DNA of 48,433 bases. Source: a virus. Positions 30,140 to 37,725 of this stretch are shown piece by piece; position 1 is the first letter of the stretch; each line of letters begins with the position of its first letter. Both the position numbers and the translations under genes were made by a program. Under the pieces are notes generated by a model. It did no database searches. It had not been told where the DNA came from and worked only from the letters and a program-made list of their open reading frames with translations. The stretch is from the IMG/VR virus record IMGVR_UViG_3300025012_000137, positions 1-48,433 of that record. One strand, written 5' to 3'.

Positions 30140-30591
30140 TGAAATATGTTTTATTGACGATTCTTGGGGTCGGAGGCTTGATGGCGGTATCTTTTGGAAT
30201 CAAGGTATTGTTTTTCCCGGTGAATACTGCCAACAAGTTGATCGAAACGGCCTACGATGCCCAAGATAAAGTGCTGAACGCCGACAACGCCATTTACAAC
30301 TACGAATGGTTCAAGCAGCAGAAAGAAGACATTGACGCCATGGGGAATAAGTATGAAAACGCAAGTCAGACGTTGGTTGATTTTATGGATGTAGCGGGGG
30401 AAAGATCGATATGGACATTCGAGGATAAGACGGAATATAGCCGATTGAATGCTGTAAAGCTCGGGATTAAAAACCAATTGGAGCAAGCTATCGCAGATTA
30501 TAACGCCAGATCTAAGATGGCAACAAGGAATATCTTTGCCGATGGAGTTTTACCAAGTTACATAGACGCATTAACATTTATCAAAAAATAA
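30139..30591 (+). CDS. Membrane-anchored helical protein
   Basis: 150 residues from ATG at 30139 (TAATG overlap with the previous stop); an upstream TTG is less likely. One N-terminal transmembrane segment (KYVLLTILGVGGLMAVSFGI), then a long helical outer part, NKLIETAYDAQDKVLNADNA and IYNYEWFKQQKEDIDAMGN. The layout resembles small LemA-like or spanin-like proteins. It may bridge inner membrane and wall in lysis; inference only. Confidence 0.6.
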   Translation: MKYVLLTILGVGGLMAVSFGIKVLFFPVNTANKLIETAYDAQDKVLNADNAIYNYEWFKQQKEDIDAMGNKYENASQTLVDFMDVAGERSIWTFEDKTEYSRLNAVKLGIKNQLEQAIADYNARSKMATRNIFADGVLPSYIDALTFIKK

Positions 30592-30592
30592 T

Positions 30593-31138
30593 ATGAAAAA
30601 ACTATTACTAACACTTGTTCTTTTGGGGTCAATTGTGGGAGCGACAGCCCACGCTGGATGGTTTACTAGCGACACTCCTAAGAAATCTACCGTTGAACAA
30701 GAGAAGGATAAAACAGAACAAAATCAGCAAAAACTTCTTAAAAATCAGCCCCCCATCTCCCTGGAATGGTCTCTCGAAAGAGACAATATAAACAGGAGAA
30801 CTCAACTCTGGAACGATACAAACAAGGTTAGCTATATTTATCTCGTTAGCTATGGCAAAGTGATGGCCTTTTATACCATTAAGGGAAAAGTATCTTCTGT
30901 AAATAGCCAGATTACAAATCCGGAGCAGATAGTAAAAGATCCTTATACTCACTACGAAACCCGCGGTGGGCAAGTAGTCCCAAGTCCTGCCGAAGATGGA
31001 AGTTATGGGTCTAACGGGGATGCGGTGTTTTTCTTTACAACTGAAGGCGCTTATGTTGAATGGGCAGGATCGTATATGTTGGCAGACCAGCCGCTTAAAC
31101 TTACGACTCAGCCTGAACTTGTCAGAGAAATAAAGTAA
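30593..31138 (+). CDS. Secreted protein with cleavable signal peptide
   Basis: 181 residues. The signal peptide is MKKLLLTLVLLGSIVGATAHA with an AxA cleavage site, then GWF. The mature part has ISLEWSLERDNINRRTQLWN and KVSYIYLVSYGKVMAFYTIK, a family seen in many phages without known function. It is placed after lysis-type genes, with one base between it and the previous stop. It may protect the infected cell or act in the envelope; not established. Confidence 0.65.
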   Translation: MKKLLLTLVLLGSIVGATAHAGWFTSDTPKKSTVEQEKDKTEQNQQKLLKNQPPISLEWSLERDNINRRTQLWNDTNKVSYIYLVSYGKVMAFYTIKGKVSSVNSQITNPEQIVKDPYTHYETRGGQVVPSPAEDGSYGSNGDAVFFFTTEGAYVEWAGSYMLADQPLKLTTQPELVREIK

Positions 31139-31139
31139 C

Positions 31140-31268
31140 ATGAAAGTATCAAATTGTTGCGGGGCACCCCTGCTGGACGAATTTGAAATTTGTTCTGATT
31201 GCAAAGAGCCTTGCGCGGCGGAAGAAGACGAAGACTGGTGGGGCGGAACCCCTCCTGATCGTATATAA
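31140..31268 (+). CDS. Small zinc-ribbon protein
   Basis: 42 residues: MKVSNCCGAPLLDEFEICSD then CKEPC and an acidic Trp-rich end. The N-C-C-G-A...C-x-x-C pattern is a common small phage zinc ribbon. It is the last gene of the plus block, immediately followed by a terminator. Confidence 0.6.
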   Translation: MKVSNCCGAPLLDEFEICSDCKEPCAAEEDEDWWGGTPPDRI

Positions 31269-31302
31269 AAGAAAGACACCCGTTAAAAGGTGTCTTTCTT
31301 TT
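31269..31302. terminator. Bidirectional terminator between the plus and minus blocks
   Basis: Stem AAGAAAGACACC (31269-31280) and GGTGTCTTTCTT, loop CGTTAAAA, with T-rich ends on both strands. It closes the plus operon and also the minus-strand unit coming from 31436, whose stop is inside it. Confidence 0.85.
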
Positions 31303-31436
31303 TACATCGCGTTGTATTGTCTCGTTTCGATCTTTATGTTTCCCGCTACCGCTACTCCACCCCATAAGAGGCCGAGAAGCAAGATAAAGGGAATCAACAG
31401 CCATAACAGATGCTTAAACCATTGGTATTTACTAAT
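31302..31436 (-). CDS. 44-residue membrane peptide with apparent ATT start
   Basis: After a stop in the same frame the sequence reads ATT then SKYQWFKHLLWLLIPFILLL, GLLWGGVAVAGNIKIETRQY, NAM and TAA. The N-terminal SKYQW and basic residues before the helix look like a normal start with ATT in place of ATG. A TTG 13 codons later would give a 31-residue version. It lies 10 bp after the holin-like gene. Confidence 0.5.
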   Translation of the reverse strand: MSKYQWFKHLLWLLIPFILLLGLLWGGVAVAGNIKIETRQYNAM

Positions 31437-31446
31437 ACTAGATTAG

Positions 31447-31626
31447 TTAATTTTTAGGTTGCGCCACGTGTCTTCCATAAGCGGCCAGGATAAGGCCACC
31501 TAATTCCAGCGCGGTATTAAGGATGATTGCCAGATCTTCGGAAGCTATGTATTTTCCAGCTCCCAGAGCCCCGGCGAGGGCTACAATGAGACCGATATAG
31601 GTCTTGTAGCCATTGAGTTTTTCCAT
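31447..31626 (-). CDS. Holin-like membrane protein
   Basis: 59 residues from ATG at 31626 (MEKLNGYKTYIGLIVALAGA...). One or two hydrophobic helices (YIGLIVALAGALGAG and IILNTALELGGLILAAYG) and a basic C-terminus match phage holins with K-L-N-G-Y-K-T-Y. A longer in-frame start at 31677 is possible. It is on the strand opposite the endolysin, so lysis would need both blocks expressed. Confidence 0.6.
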   Translation of the reverse strand: MEKLNGYKTYIGLIVALAGALGAGKYIASEDLAIILNTALELGGLILAAYGRHVAQPKN

Positions 31627-31734
31627 AGTGAAATATTTTAAAAGGTTATGTGTAGTATTATTACTTCGTGGTACCAAACGAATAGGCCGTTTCGGGCGGC
31701 CGAACTAACAATTACCTCTTTCCATATATGCCTA

Positions 31735-31905
31735 TTGACAATGAATACGGATAGTGTAATATATATCGTAAATAGATCCGAAGAATTGGGAGACCTTCTG
31801 ACGACTATTTAATATAGAGTGCTGGGTGGGGAATACCTTCCTCGCACTCTCAAACAATGAATCCAACGGCTGTCCTATCTTTTCAGCGGTTGGATTTTTG
31901 TTTTT
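31735..31905 (+). ncRNA. Short noncoding RNA D with promoter and terminator
   Basis: Promoter TTGACA (31735-31740) with TAATAT after 16 bp. Then three hairpins: AAATAG/CTATTT (31770-31810) enclosing GAAG/CTTC, GAGTGC/GCACTC (31817-31849), and a terminator stem ATCCAACGGCTG/CAGCGGTTGGAT (31861-31895, one mismatch) followed by TTTTTGTTTTT. Only a 23-codon frame exists. Promoter, folded body and terminator together suggest an sRNA of about 135 bases. Confidence 0.55.
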
Positions 31906-31971
31906 GGTCGGGGATTTTTTTATAGTTGAGTTCCCCGAAACTCAGTTAGCCTTCCTTTATGGGAAAGCCCT

Positions 31972-32109
31972 TTAACAATTTTCGCAAACAACTTCCCGAA
32001 CCTCGACATGCTGTGCGTTGACAGCATATTCGAGTTCGACGTTTTTGATCCATTTATCATGCTTTCTGAACCGTTTGCATTTTGGACATTGGATTACGAA
32101 GGTTTTCAT
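31972..32109 (-). CDS. Small CxxC protein with strong Shine-Dalgarno
   Basis: 45 residues from ATG at 32109 (MKTFVIQCPKCKRFRKHDKW...VVCENC), preceded by AGGAGAAGAAA. Two CxxC pairs form a zinc-ribbon-like pattern. ATGA overlap with the gene upstream. Confidence 0.55.
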   Translation of the reverse strand: MKTFVIQCPKCKRFRKHDKWIKNVELEYAVNAQHVEVREVVCENC

Positions 32110-32294
32110 TTTCTTCTCCTTTCGCATTCTTCGAATAGTCTCGGGATGCCGAGGTTTTCGGGATATCCGATGACCTCCTTTCCGCAGCTGCATTTGAAAT
32201 CCGCCAGGACTGTCATGAATCTTTCTCCGTGTTCGTTTTCATACACTCCTTCATAGATTCTGACGGAGTGGAAGCGGTGGAGTAGGTTGTCCAT
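32106..32294 (-). CDS. Small protein with strong Shine-Dalgarno
   Basis: 62 residues from ATG at 32294 (MDNLLHRFHSVRIYEGVYEN...), preceded by AGGAGGAAACA. Contains FKCSCGKEVIGYPENLG, a partial metal-binding motif. A longer frame exists but its extra part lies inside the previous gene. Confidence 0.5.
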   Translation of the reverse strand: MDNLLHRFHSVRIYEGVYENEHGERFMTVLADFKCSCGKEVIGYPENLGIPRLFEECERRRK

Positions 32295-32416
32295 TGTTTC
32301 CTCCTGAAAGATGCGCAAAAAGGGATAGCTAGAACTGTTGGTTTTTCGTAAATACCAGTGCAGACTATGTGCATACTTCCTGGGTAAAGTTCGCATTCAG
32401 GACAAAGGCTAGGCAT
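32213..32416 (-). CDS. Small Cys-rich protein overlapping the next gene
   Basis: 67 residues from ATG at 32416 (MPSLCPECELYPGSMHIVCT...), preceded by GGATAGGAGGTGGCA. CPEC near the start suggests zinc binding. The second half overlaps the following gene by 82 bp in another frame, so its end is doubtful. Confidence 0.35.
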   Translation of the reverse strand: MPSLCPECELYPGSMHIVCTGIYEKPTVLAIPFCASFRRKQWTTYSTASTPSESMKECMKTNTEKDS

Positions 32417-32648
32417 TGCCACCTCCTATCCCGAATTTGATAAGGATGTCTTCATAAAACTCTACTGGCATTTCTTCAAAAGGAATACTTTTCTCTACTT
32501 CGTCGTGGCAAGTTCTGCAAATGAGAACCTTAGGGCTTCCTTTGAAGTGCCTTTTGGGTAAAATGTGGTGCTCGGTTAACGCACCGGGCTTTTCGCAGCA
32601 TGGGCACGTTCCTTGTTTCCAGGGCTTTGACCCTTGCATATTCGACAT
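32409..32648 (-). CDS. HNH endonuclease
   Basis: 79 residues from ATG at 32648, preceded by GGAGGAGAAGAT. CPCCEKPGALTEHHILPKRH then FKGSPKVLICRTCHDEVEK: two Cys pairs holding zinc, H-H at the catalytic beta hairpin and H in the helix (C-H-D-E-V), the HNH layout. It is a small free-standing nuclease, either a packaging-type cutter or a mobile gene. It is far from the terminase genes. Confidence 0.75.
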   Translation of the reverse strand: MSNMQGSKPWKQGTCPCCEKPGALTEHHILPKRHFKGSPKVLICRTCHDEVEKSIPFEEMPVEFYEDILIKFGIGGGNA

Positions 32649-32782
32649 ATCTTCTCCTCCATGCAGATGCCCTGTTCGGGGCATACTGAGCAAGCTTCTG
32701 AATCGAAGCGACAAGCTCCCCATGCGCACAAGCTCATTTTCTGAATGCAACGGATGCACTCGATTTGGATTATAATTCGCAT
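32576..32782 (-). CDS. Small Cys-rich protein
   Basis: 68 residues from ATG at 32782 (MRIIIQIECIRCIQKMSLCA...), preceded by GAGGTGGTT. About nine Cys in CxxC-like pairs (ECIRC, CSVC, CRIC). The end overlaps the HNH gene by 73 bp in another frame. Confidence 0.45.
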   Translation of the reverse strand: MRIIIQIECIRCIQKMSLCAWGACRFDSEACSVCPEQGICMEEKICRICKGQSPGNKERAHAAKSPVR

Positions 32783-32874
32783 AACCACCTCGCAAGGTAA
32801 GCAGAAAGGATTATGCCTCCGAAAAGAGCCGTGAGAACTACTAAGCTAATGAGAAAGACCAGTATTTTTTTCAT
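32770..32874 (-). CDS. 34-residue membrane peptide with strong Shine-Dalgarno
   Basis: MKKILVFLISLVVLTALFGG then IILSAYLARWLCEL, preceded by GGGAGGTCAAT. One transmembrane helix after a dilysine start. First gene of the minus-strand accessory patch, 13 bp overlapped with the next. Confidence 0.6.
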   Translation of the reverse strand: MKKILVFLISLVVLTALFGGIILSAYLARWLCEL

Positions 32875-33000
32875 ATTGACCTCCCGTAAGAAAATCTATT
32901 AGTTAAGCTATCTTTTGCTTTTAACCGATAGTATTATCTTACTATTATTTTAAAGAACTGTTAAAATATCTTGACGGAAATAAATATCTATGTAATGGTG

Positions 33001-33128
33001 TAATATACTTCAAAGGCTAAAGAGATTTAGGCGTGAATCCCTCTAACCTTGAAGTCCAGCGTAAAACGTAACCTATACTGTGTTTGTCGAAACGAGGAGA
33101 CTCTTTGGCAAAACGGAAGGGCTGGGTA
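33001..33128 (+). ncRNA. Possible structured RNA C
   Basis: A 363-bp gap between minus genes. ACTTCAA-AGG pairs with CC-TTGAAGT (33007-33055), enclosing AGAGATT/AATC-CTCT. CCAGC (33055-33059) pairs with GCTGG (33121-33125). A TAATAT (33001-33006) could be a -10 but no good -35 is seen, so transcription is uncertain. No reading frame. Confidence 0.4.
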
Positions 33129-33158
33129 ATAAAAAAAGAGACCTAAAAAAGGCTTCTT
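33129..33158 (-). terminator. Terminator of the late minus-strand operon
   Basis: On the minus strand AAGAAGCCT (33158-33150), a T-rich loop and AGGTCTCTT (33144-33136) form a stem with one mismatch, followed by TTTTTATTAC. It is 80 bp beyond the stop of the last late gene (33238). Confidence 0.6.
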
Positions 33159-33237
33159 AAGTGGAAACGGATAAATTGTTTATTTGTTTTTTCAGCATAC
33201 AAAAAGAGTAGCATACTATACCATAAAAAGCAAATTA

Positions 33238-33558
33238 TCAACCCTTTTTTACGTCCCTAACGAAATTGTAAATCATATAAGCGGCTGAAATTACGGCCAC
33301 CAACACCCCGAACACCCAGGCGAGGGTTTTTTTAATGACGTTTCCTGCCACCAATAATTCGTAAATTTCATCCACTTTCACCTTGGTCCCTTTGTCTTTT
33401 ATATCGTCTGGATTGCCGAACATCGCCAGGGTAAGCCTATTGATACTTTCCCCTTGGGACATCAAATTTTTTCCTTGTTGGACGTTTAAGCGCCTGATTT
33501 CCTCGTGTTGGGCAAAATCATTGTCCTGATGTATTTCAATTAAGGTTTTCTCTTTCAT
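33238..33558 (-). CDS. C-terminal single-pass membrane protein
   Basis: 106 residues. The soluble part has RRLNVQQGKNLMSQGESINR and VDEIYELLVAGN; a transmembrane helix follows (TLAWVFGVLVAVISAAYMIY) with a charged end. Proteins of this make-up, at the end of late operons, are often holin or lysis accessories. Last gene of the late block. Confidence 0.55.
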   Translation of the reverse strand: MKEKTLIEIHQDNDFAQHEEIRRLNVQQGKNLMSQGESINRLTLAMFGNPDDIKDKGTKVKVDEIYELLVAGNVIKKTLAWVFGVLVAVISAAYMIYNFVRDVKKG

Positions 33559-33571
33559 TTTTCTATAATTA

Positions 33572-33838
33572 TTAAATTATTTTTAATGTTCCTGCATCGT
33601 TCCAAATATCCCCAGTAACTAGTCCAGCCGAAGATGTCGGGAGGGTTGTAATATTTAAATGTCCATTAGTATCTGCCGTTATTACCCTGAAAAATACTCC
33701 CCCACTGGCGATATAAAGCTGTTTAGTGTCCGAAGTCATAACCATTTCTCCATCCAAAGGATAATTCGTAGCCACACCTAAATTAGCACTGGCAATAGTT
33801 CCGACTTTCAAGATGAATGGTTTTTTATTTAGATTCAT
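33572..33838 (-). CDS. Small tail/fibre-associated protein
   Basis: 88 residues, beta-rich: VGTIASANLGVATNYPLDGE, QLYIASGGVFFRVITADTN. The G-E-x-x-x...D-T-K-Q-L-Y-I-x-x-x-G pattern is frequent in fibre proteins. The segment L-L/Y-I-x-x-G recurs in the protein at 34866-35444 (LLIGNG), which supports a shared virion origin. Confidence 0.5.
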   Translation of the reverse strand: MNLNKKPFILKVGTIASANLGVATNYPLDGEMVMTSDTKQLYIASGGVFFRVITADTNGHLNITTLPTSSAGLVTGDIWNDAGTLKII

Positions 33839-33992
33839 TTTTTTTCTTCTTTAATTTCATTACACCAATACTTTTATGGTCTAATCCCTTTTTTATGTTA
33901 TTGGTTTCAAAATTATCATCAACAGAAATAACTTCTCCAGCTTCACGCCAGTGTCCGTCAATAAGTTGTGAGTTTTTTAATACTATAATCAT
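33825..33992 (-). CDS. Small hypothetical virion-region protein
   Basis: 55 residues from ATG at 33992, ATGA-coupled to the spike gene. IIVLKNSQLIDGHWREAGEV, ISVDDNF is a small beta fold (L-x-D/N-x-x-x-x-G-x-x-x-x-A-G-E-V-x-x-V-D-D) seen in small phage head or tail proteins. Lysine-rich tail. Confidence 0.5.
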   Translation of the reverse strand: MIIVLKNSQLIDGHWREAGEVISVDDNFETNNIKKGLDHKSIGVMKLKKKKNESK

Positions 33993-34861
33993 ACGAGTAC
34001 ACCAGCCCCGATGCATGGACTAGTTGGTCTAAGATTAAAATTACTATTTGGTGCGTCCACAAATAATGGGTCAGTGGTTATGTTGCCTGTGCCAGTTGGT
34101 ATTGTAGTCCAGCCAGTGAAGGTGCAGTTATTCGAAAAAGTTACTGAGTCGCCCGACCCGATAGCCAAAGGTGTACCTGTGTTCAAAAAAATGTTGTTTT
34201 TGAAAATTGCAATTCCAGGGGCTGGCAAATAGAAAATTGGAGGTCGAACACCTGTTGTTTTTGGATAAAAAACGCAGTTTATAACAGTTAAAGTCAAATA
34301 AGTCATGCCCCCATGATAATGAATGAATAGTGGGTCGGCAGAAGAAGCTGGAAAAAAATATCCTTTAAAAATACAACCAATAAAAGTAATTGTCATAGTT
34401 CCAGCTCCTGCAACGTGATATGCTGGAGAACAAAAACTTCCGCGACCCAAACCCGCATTATCACCGCCCAAGCTTTGATTAGAAAAAATACAGCGAGTAA
34501 ATGTTATGTTTTTTGTGTCATTTACATACATAAAATTTGTAAGTGTGCTTTGTGCAATTCCACCATTAAAACAAATTCCATCCACAAACGAAGCAGTGTC
34601 AACAACAATCGCCCCAATATTTGCATTATAAACATTTGACCCAAAATCAATCGTGACTTGTCCAACTGTTTCAGCATTAACAATTCTGTTTCCGATGTTT
34701 GTGCCCATTGGGAAATGGGTCACAGAATATGTTCCGTTTTTAAAGGTTATGGTGTCTCCTGCACTTGTCATGGCGATACATTTAGCGTACGTCAAATATG
34801 GAGAAGCATATGTTCCGTTTCCTGTGGTGTCGTTGCCAGTTGGTGATAAATATTTTTGCAT
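33989..34861 (-). CDS. Right-handed beta-helix tail spike
   Basis: 290 residues. YLSPTGNDTTGNGTYASPYL then TYAKCIAMTSAGDTITFKNG is the N-terminal cap of DUF1565/pectate-lyase-type beta helices (G-N-D-x-x-G-x-G-x-x-x-x-P...G-D-T-I...G-T-Y). Turns rich in N and G follow (ITFTRCIFSNQ; NCVFYPK; NNIFLNTG), ending TDPLFVDAPNSNFNLRPTSP. Such spikes bind or cut surface glycan; catalytic residues were not identified. Confidence 0.75.
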   Translation of the reverse strand: MQKYLSPTGNDTTGNGTYASPYLTYAKCIAMTSAGDTITFKNGTYSVTHFPMGTNIGNRIVNAETVGQVTIDFGSNVYNANIGAIVVDTASFVDGICFNGGIAQSTLTNFMYVNDTKNITFTRCIFSNQSLGGDNAGLGRGSFCSPAYHVAGAGTMTITFIGCIFKGYFFPASSADPLFIHYHGGMTYLTLTVINCVFYPKTTGVRPPIFYLPAPGIAIFKNNIFLNTGTPLAIGSGDSVTFSNNCTFTGWTTIPTGTGNITTDPLFVDAPNSNFNLRPTSPCIGAGVLV

Positions 34862-34865
34862 AATG

Positions 34866-35444
34866 TTAAAAATTTCTTCCTTGAATTATTAAAGGATAAG
34901 GGAATGCCCCCATATCTGCTGAATATTGTTGAATAAATGGCAAACCATTCAAAGCAAGTTCAACAGAATCCCCACTGTTCACTTCATACCACCAAGCAAA
35001 GCCAATTGGATTATGTTCAAAGGCGTAAGCTTCACTAGCACTTTCTCGAAGTCTGAAATTCATCACAATGTCGTTCCAAACCGAGTTCAAATAAACTTGA
35101 AATTTTCCGTTTACTGTTCTGACTGACCCTTCCGTGCTATTTGCATTTCCTAAGATGGAGGTGTTGTAAAGAATCTTGTCTGTAATATCAACATCGGTAT
35201 ATCCGTCAAGTGATGAATCTTGGTTTTTTCCAATATCAGGGGTGCTTGTGCGAGTCTTTAAAACCGAGGAAGCTTCTTTCCAGACAGTTCCGTTGCCGAT
35301 AAGGAGTCTTGAAATATCAGTGGCAAAAGCCATCTTCCCAGCGGTTGGGGTGGAAGCAAGAATATTGGCGTGTGTGTCAACCATACCCAAAAACAATGCG
35401 TCATCTATTCCTTCATCCTTATGAAATTTGTTGTACTTAAACAT
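34866..35444 (-). CDS. Tail-fibre-like structural protein
   Basis: 192 residues. KMAFATDISRLLIGNGTVWK is a fibre repeat start; then DGYTDVDITDKILYNTSILG and a C-terminal beta domain (GNFxLRESAS, VELALNGLPFIQQYSADMGA). It overlaps the large fibre gene by 8 bp. A distal fibre or spike adaptor is the best guess. Confidence 0.55.
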   Translation of the reverse strand: MFKYNKFHKDEGIDDALFLGMVDTHANILASTPTAGKMAFATDISRLLIGNGTVWKEASSVLKTRTSTPDIGKNQDSSLDGYTDVDITDKILYNTSILGNANSTEGSVRTVNGKFQVYLNSVWNDIVMNFRLRESASEAYAFEHNPIGFAWWYEVNSGDSVELALNGLPFIQQYSADMGAFPYPLIIQGRNF

Positions 35445-37725
35445 ACGAAAGTGCTGTTAAATTAGTTGCAACTTGATTAAAAGCTCCTCCTCCAGCCCAA
35501 GTTATCACGGTATCATTTCCTGAAACTAAAATCTTTTTAGCCTGCCAGACTGCCGAAGATTGAGCGGAACCTATTGGAGCAATAGCGATATAGGTGATGT
35601 TTGTGTCTGGCGAAGTTATCTTCTTGGCGAAAACACCTGCTACTGCCTGCAAGGTTTCTTCAGTTGCTAGCCCTGCTCCTGCGTCTTGTTCTTCTATAGA
35701 TACTTTAAGATTTCCACCTGTTGTCCTGTTAATGTTTCCATAAGTTCCCGATGGATTTTTGGCAACTAATATGGCTCTAACTTTAGAAGCTAATGTGTCA
35801 TCTGTTATTGTTTCAGATATATTTTCAAGACTGGATGTAGACCCTGCCGCCCAACAACCGGTCTTTATTATCAAATCAGTTGCATCTGAACTGGTCTTTG
35901 AAACATCAACTGTCATTGGCAAGTTAGGTGTGGTCAAACTGGCAGTTGATGAGGTGTTCGGGTATCTTATTTTGTGAAACGTTACCCAGTTGGAATCGGG
36001 AGATAACACATCAAAGAATATCGGTCCAGCTCCAAGCCATGCAAACCTTACACGGTATATGTTCATTTTTGTCTTATCCAGTGCAATAGGGGAGCCATCA
36101 CTGGTGAATTTAGAACTTGCGCTTCCGTCTAACAAGTCTTCATTAAAACTAGCTTGAGCAATTGTTGCGTCACTTGTATTATTTCTGTGAGTTATTCCAA
36201 AACTTGTTCCCTCATATCCAACAAAAAATCCGTTAGCAGAGTCATATAATCCAATCCTTTGGTAAGAACCCGCATTAGTCGGGTTGGTGAAGGCGGCTGT
36301 GAACATCGAATATACTTCAAACCCTAAGTATCTTGTTGACTGTGTTGTAACTCCTTTTGAGAATGATGTTGTCCCTGTGCCTGTGGCAAATAAGGCAAGT
36401 CCTAAAGAAGAAGTAGCTGTTCCTGTGTCATTTGTAGTAACTGTTAATAAGTTTTGTGGGGTATCTTCGAAAAAGTTAATTTTGACCTGATTGTCTCTAT
36501 TGGTTGTTACTATATTTTCAAAGATATCTCTCTCAACTATTGAGGTTTTAATGCTGTTTTCCCTATTAGTTTCAACATTATAATAACTCCCGTTTGCTCC
36601 TTTACCAGTAAGCAAAGCTCTTGTTGATTGAACCATGTGATTGTCTTGGATATCACCATCTATTCTTTCAAGTTTATTCCCGATTGGCATTCCATGGTGC
36701 ATTACTTGTATTCTCAAATATGATTGCTCAGTAGAGCCGTTGGTAAGTTTAAGCCTGAAATATAGACCATTGTGAGGACTTACAATTTGTTCTGGCTTCC
36801 CTCCTTCTATCGTGTGTGTTTCGATATTGTCCCAGTTGGTATTATCTTGAGAATATTGAATTTCAAGCCCATTAATAGCGCTGTCGACATCAGTTATAAC
36901 GGAAATATGCGTTGCTTGATATGCTGCTATAATTTCACCAGTACCAGTAAATACTCCGTCTATTCCTAACGGGGTAGTGGTTGAATTATTCGTGCTTGTC
37001 AGATGTCTACCTTGAACGACTAGATTTCCCTGAATAGCAGTAATAATATCATCCTGCTTTCCCTCAGTGGCCGGGTTGATAATATCCCCATCAGCCTTCC
37101 TTAAATGATGATCGGTAGGGTAATAGGTCCCGAATCCCTTGCCAATCTTTTTAAGCTGCTCATCGGAAAGAGAAACCTTAACCCGATCGTCTTCAATCGG
37201 AATATAGATATTCTTGGAAAATATCTCGGCAAGAAGAATCTCGACGTTATTGAGATCGATAACCGGCTTGGACTGCTCAATAAGGTCGCACATCTCCGAC
37301 ATGATCGGGGTGTAATCTATCTGTTCCTGGGTAAGTTTTGAGATCAGTTTCTCAAAAGACTTGACAAGTTCCTTGTTTTCTATCTTAATATCAACCTTAG
37401 GGGCTTTTTGGTCTACGGTGACCTTGGTTTCTATCTTGGAAAGTTCTTCTTTGAAGACGGTAGCAAGTTCTGTAAGGTTTGATACCATCATTTCTTTCGG
37501 CATCTCATGCCCTGCCATCATATCCATGAATTCCTGGATCTTCTCGGTTATCGGATCATAGATTTCCTCAGGATCAAGAACCTCCTGTTTCTTGGAATGG
37601 ATGGCATCGACGATAGGATCCGAAATGTCCTTGGCGTTGAGAACTTTGGCGTTGAAGAATCCGGTCCGAAACTGGTTGAAAAGGAACTGCTTGAGGTTCT
37701 TTAATTGTTGTGAGAGTTGTTCCAT
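35437..37725 (-). CDS. Large tail/fibre structural protein
   Basis: 762 residues. The N-terminal 200 are helical and acidic (MEQLSQQLKNLKQFLFNQFR; KAPKVDIKIENKELVKSFEK), a trimer-type stalk. Then a beta domain with GTYYPTDHHLRKADGDIINP and ATEGKQDDIITAIQG, GRHLTSTNNSTTTPLG. The middle and C-terminus hold repeated sandwich domains (TVTTNDTGTATSSLGLALFA). The T-E-x-K-Q-D-x-I linker is common in phage baseplate and fibre proteins. A virion host-contact role is inferred. Confidence 0.65.
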   Translation of the reverse strand: MEQLSQQLKNLKQFLFNQFRTGFFNAKVLNAKDISDPIVDAIHSKKQEVLDPEEIYDPITEKIQEFMDMMAGHEMPKEMMVSNLTELATVFKEELSKIETKVTVDQKAPKVDIKIENKELVKSFEKLISKLTQEQIDYTPIMSEMCDLIEQSKPVIDLNNVEILLAEIFSKNIYIPIEDDRVKVSLSDEQLKKIGKGFGTYYPTDHHLRKADGDIINPATEGKQDDIITAIQGNLVVQGRHLTSTNNSTTTPLGIDGVFTGTGEIIAAYQATHISVITDVDSAINGLEIQYSQDNTNWDNIETHTIEGGKPEQIVSPHNGLYFRLKLTNGSTEQSYLRIQVMHHGMPIGNKLERIDGDIQDNHMVQSTRALLTGKGANGSYYNVETNRENSIKTSIVERDIFENIVTTNRDNQVKINFFEDTPQNLLTVTTNDTGTATSSLGLALFATGTGTTSFSKGVTTQSTRYLGFEVYSMFTAAFTNPTNAGSYQRIGLYDSANGFFVGYEGTSFGITHRNNTSDATIAQASFNEDLLDGSASSKFTSDGSPIALDKTKMNIYRVRFAWLGAGPIFFDVLSPDSNWVTFHKIRYPNTSSTASLTTPNLPMTVDVSKTSSDATDLIIKTGCWAAGSTSSLENISETITDDTLASKVRAILVAKNPSGTYGNINRTTGGNLKVSIEEQDAGAGLATEETLQAVAGVFAKKITSPDTNITYIAIAPIGSAQSSAVWQAKKILVSGNDTVITWAGGGAFNQVATNLTALSYV

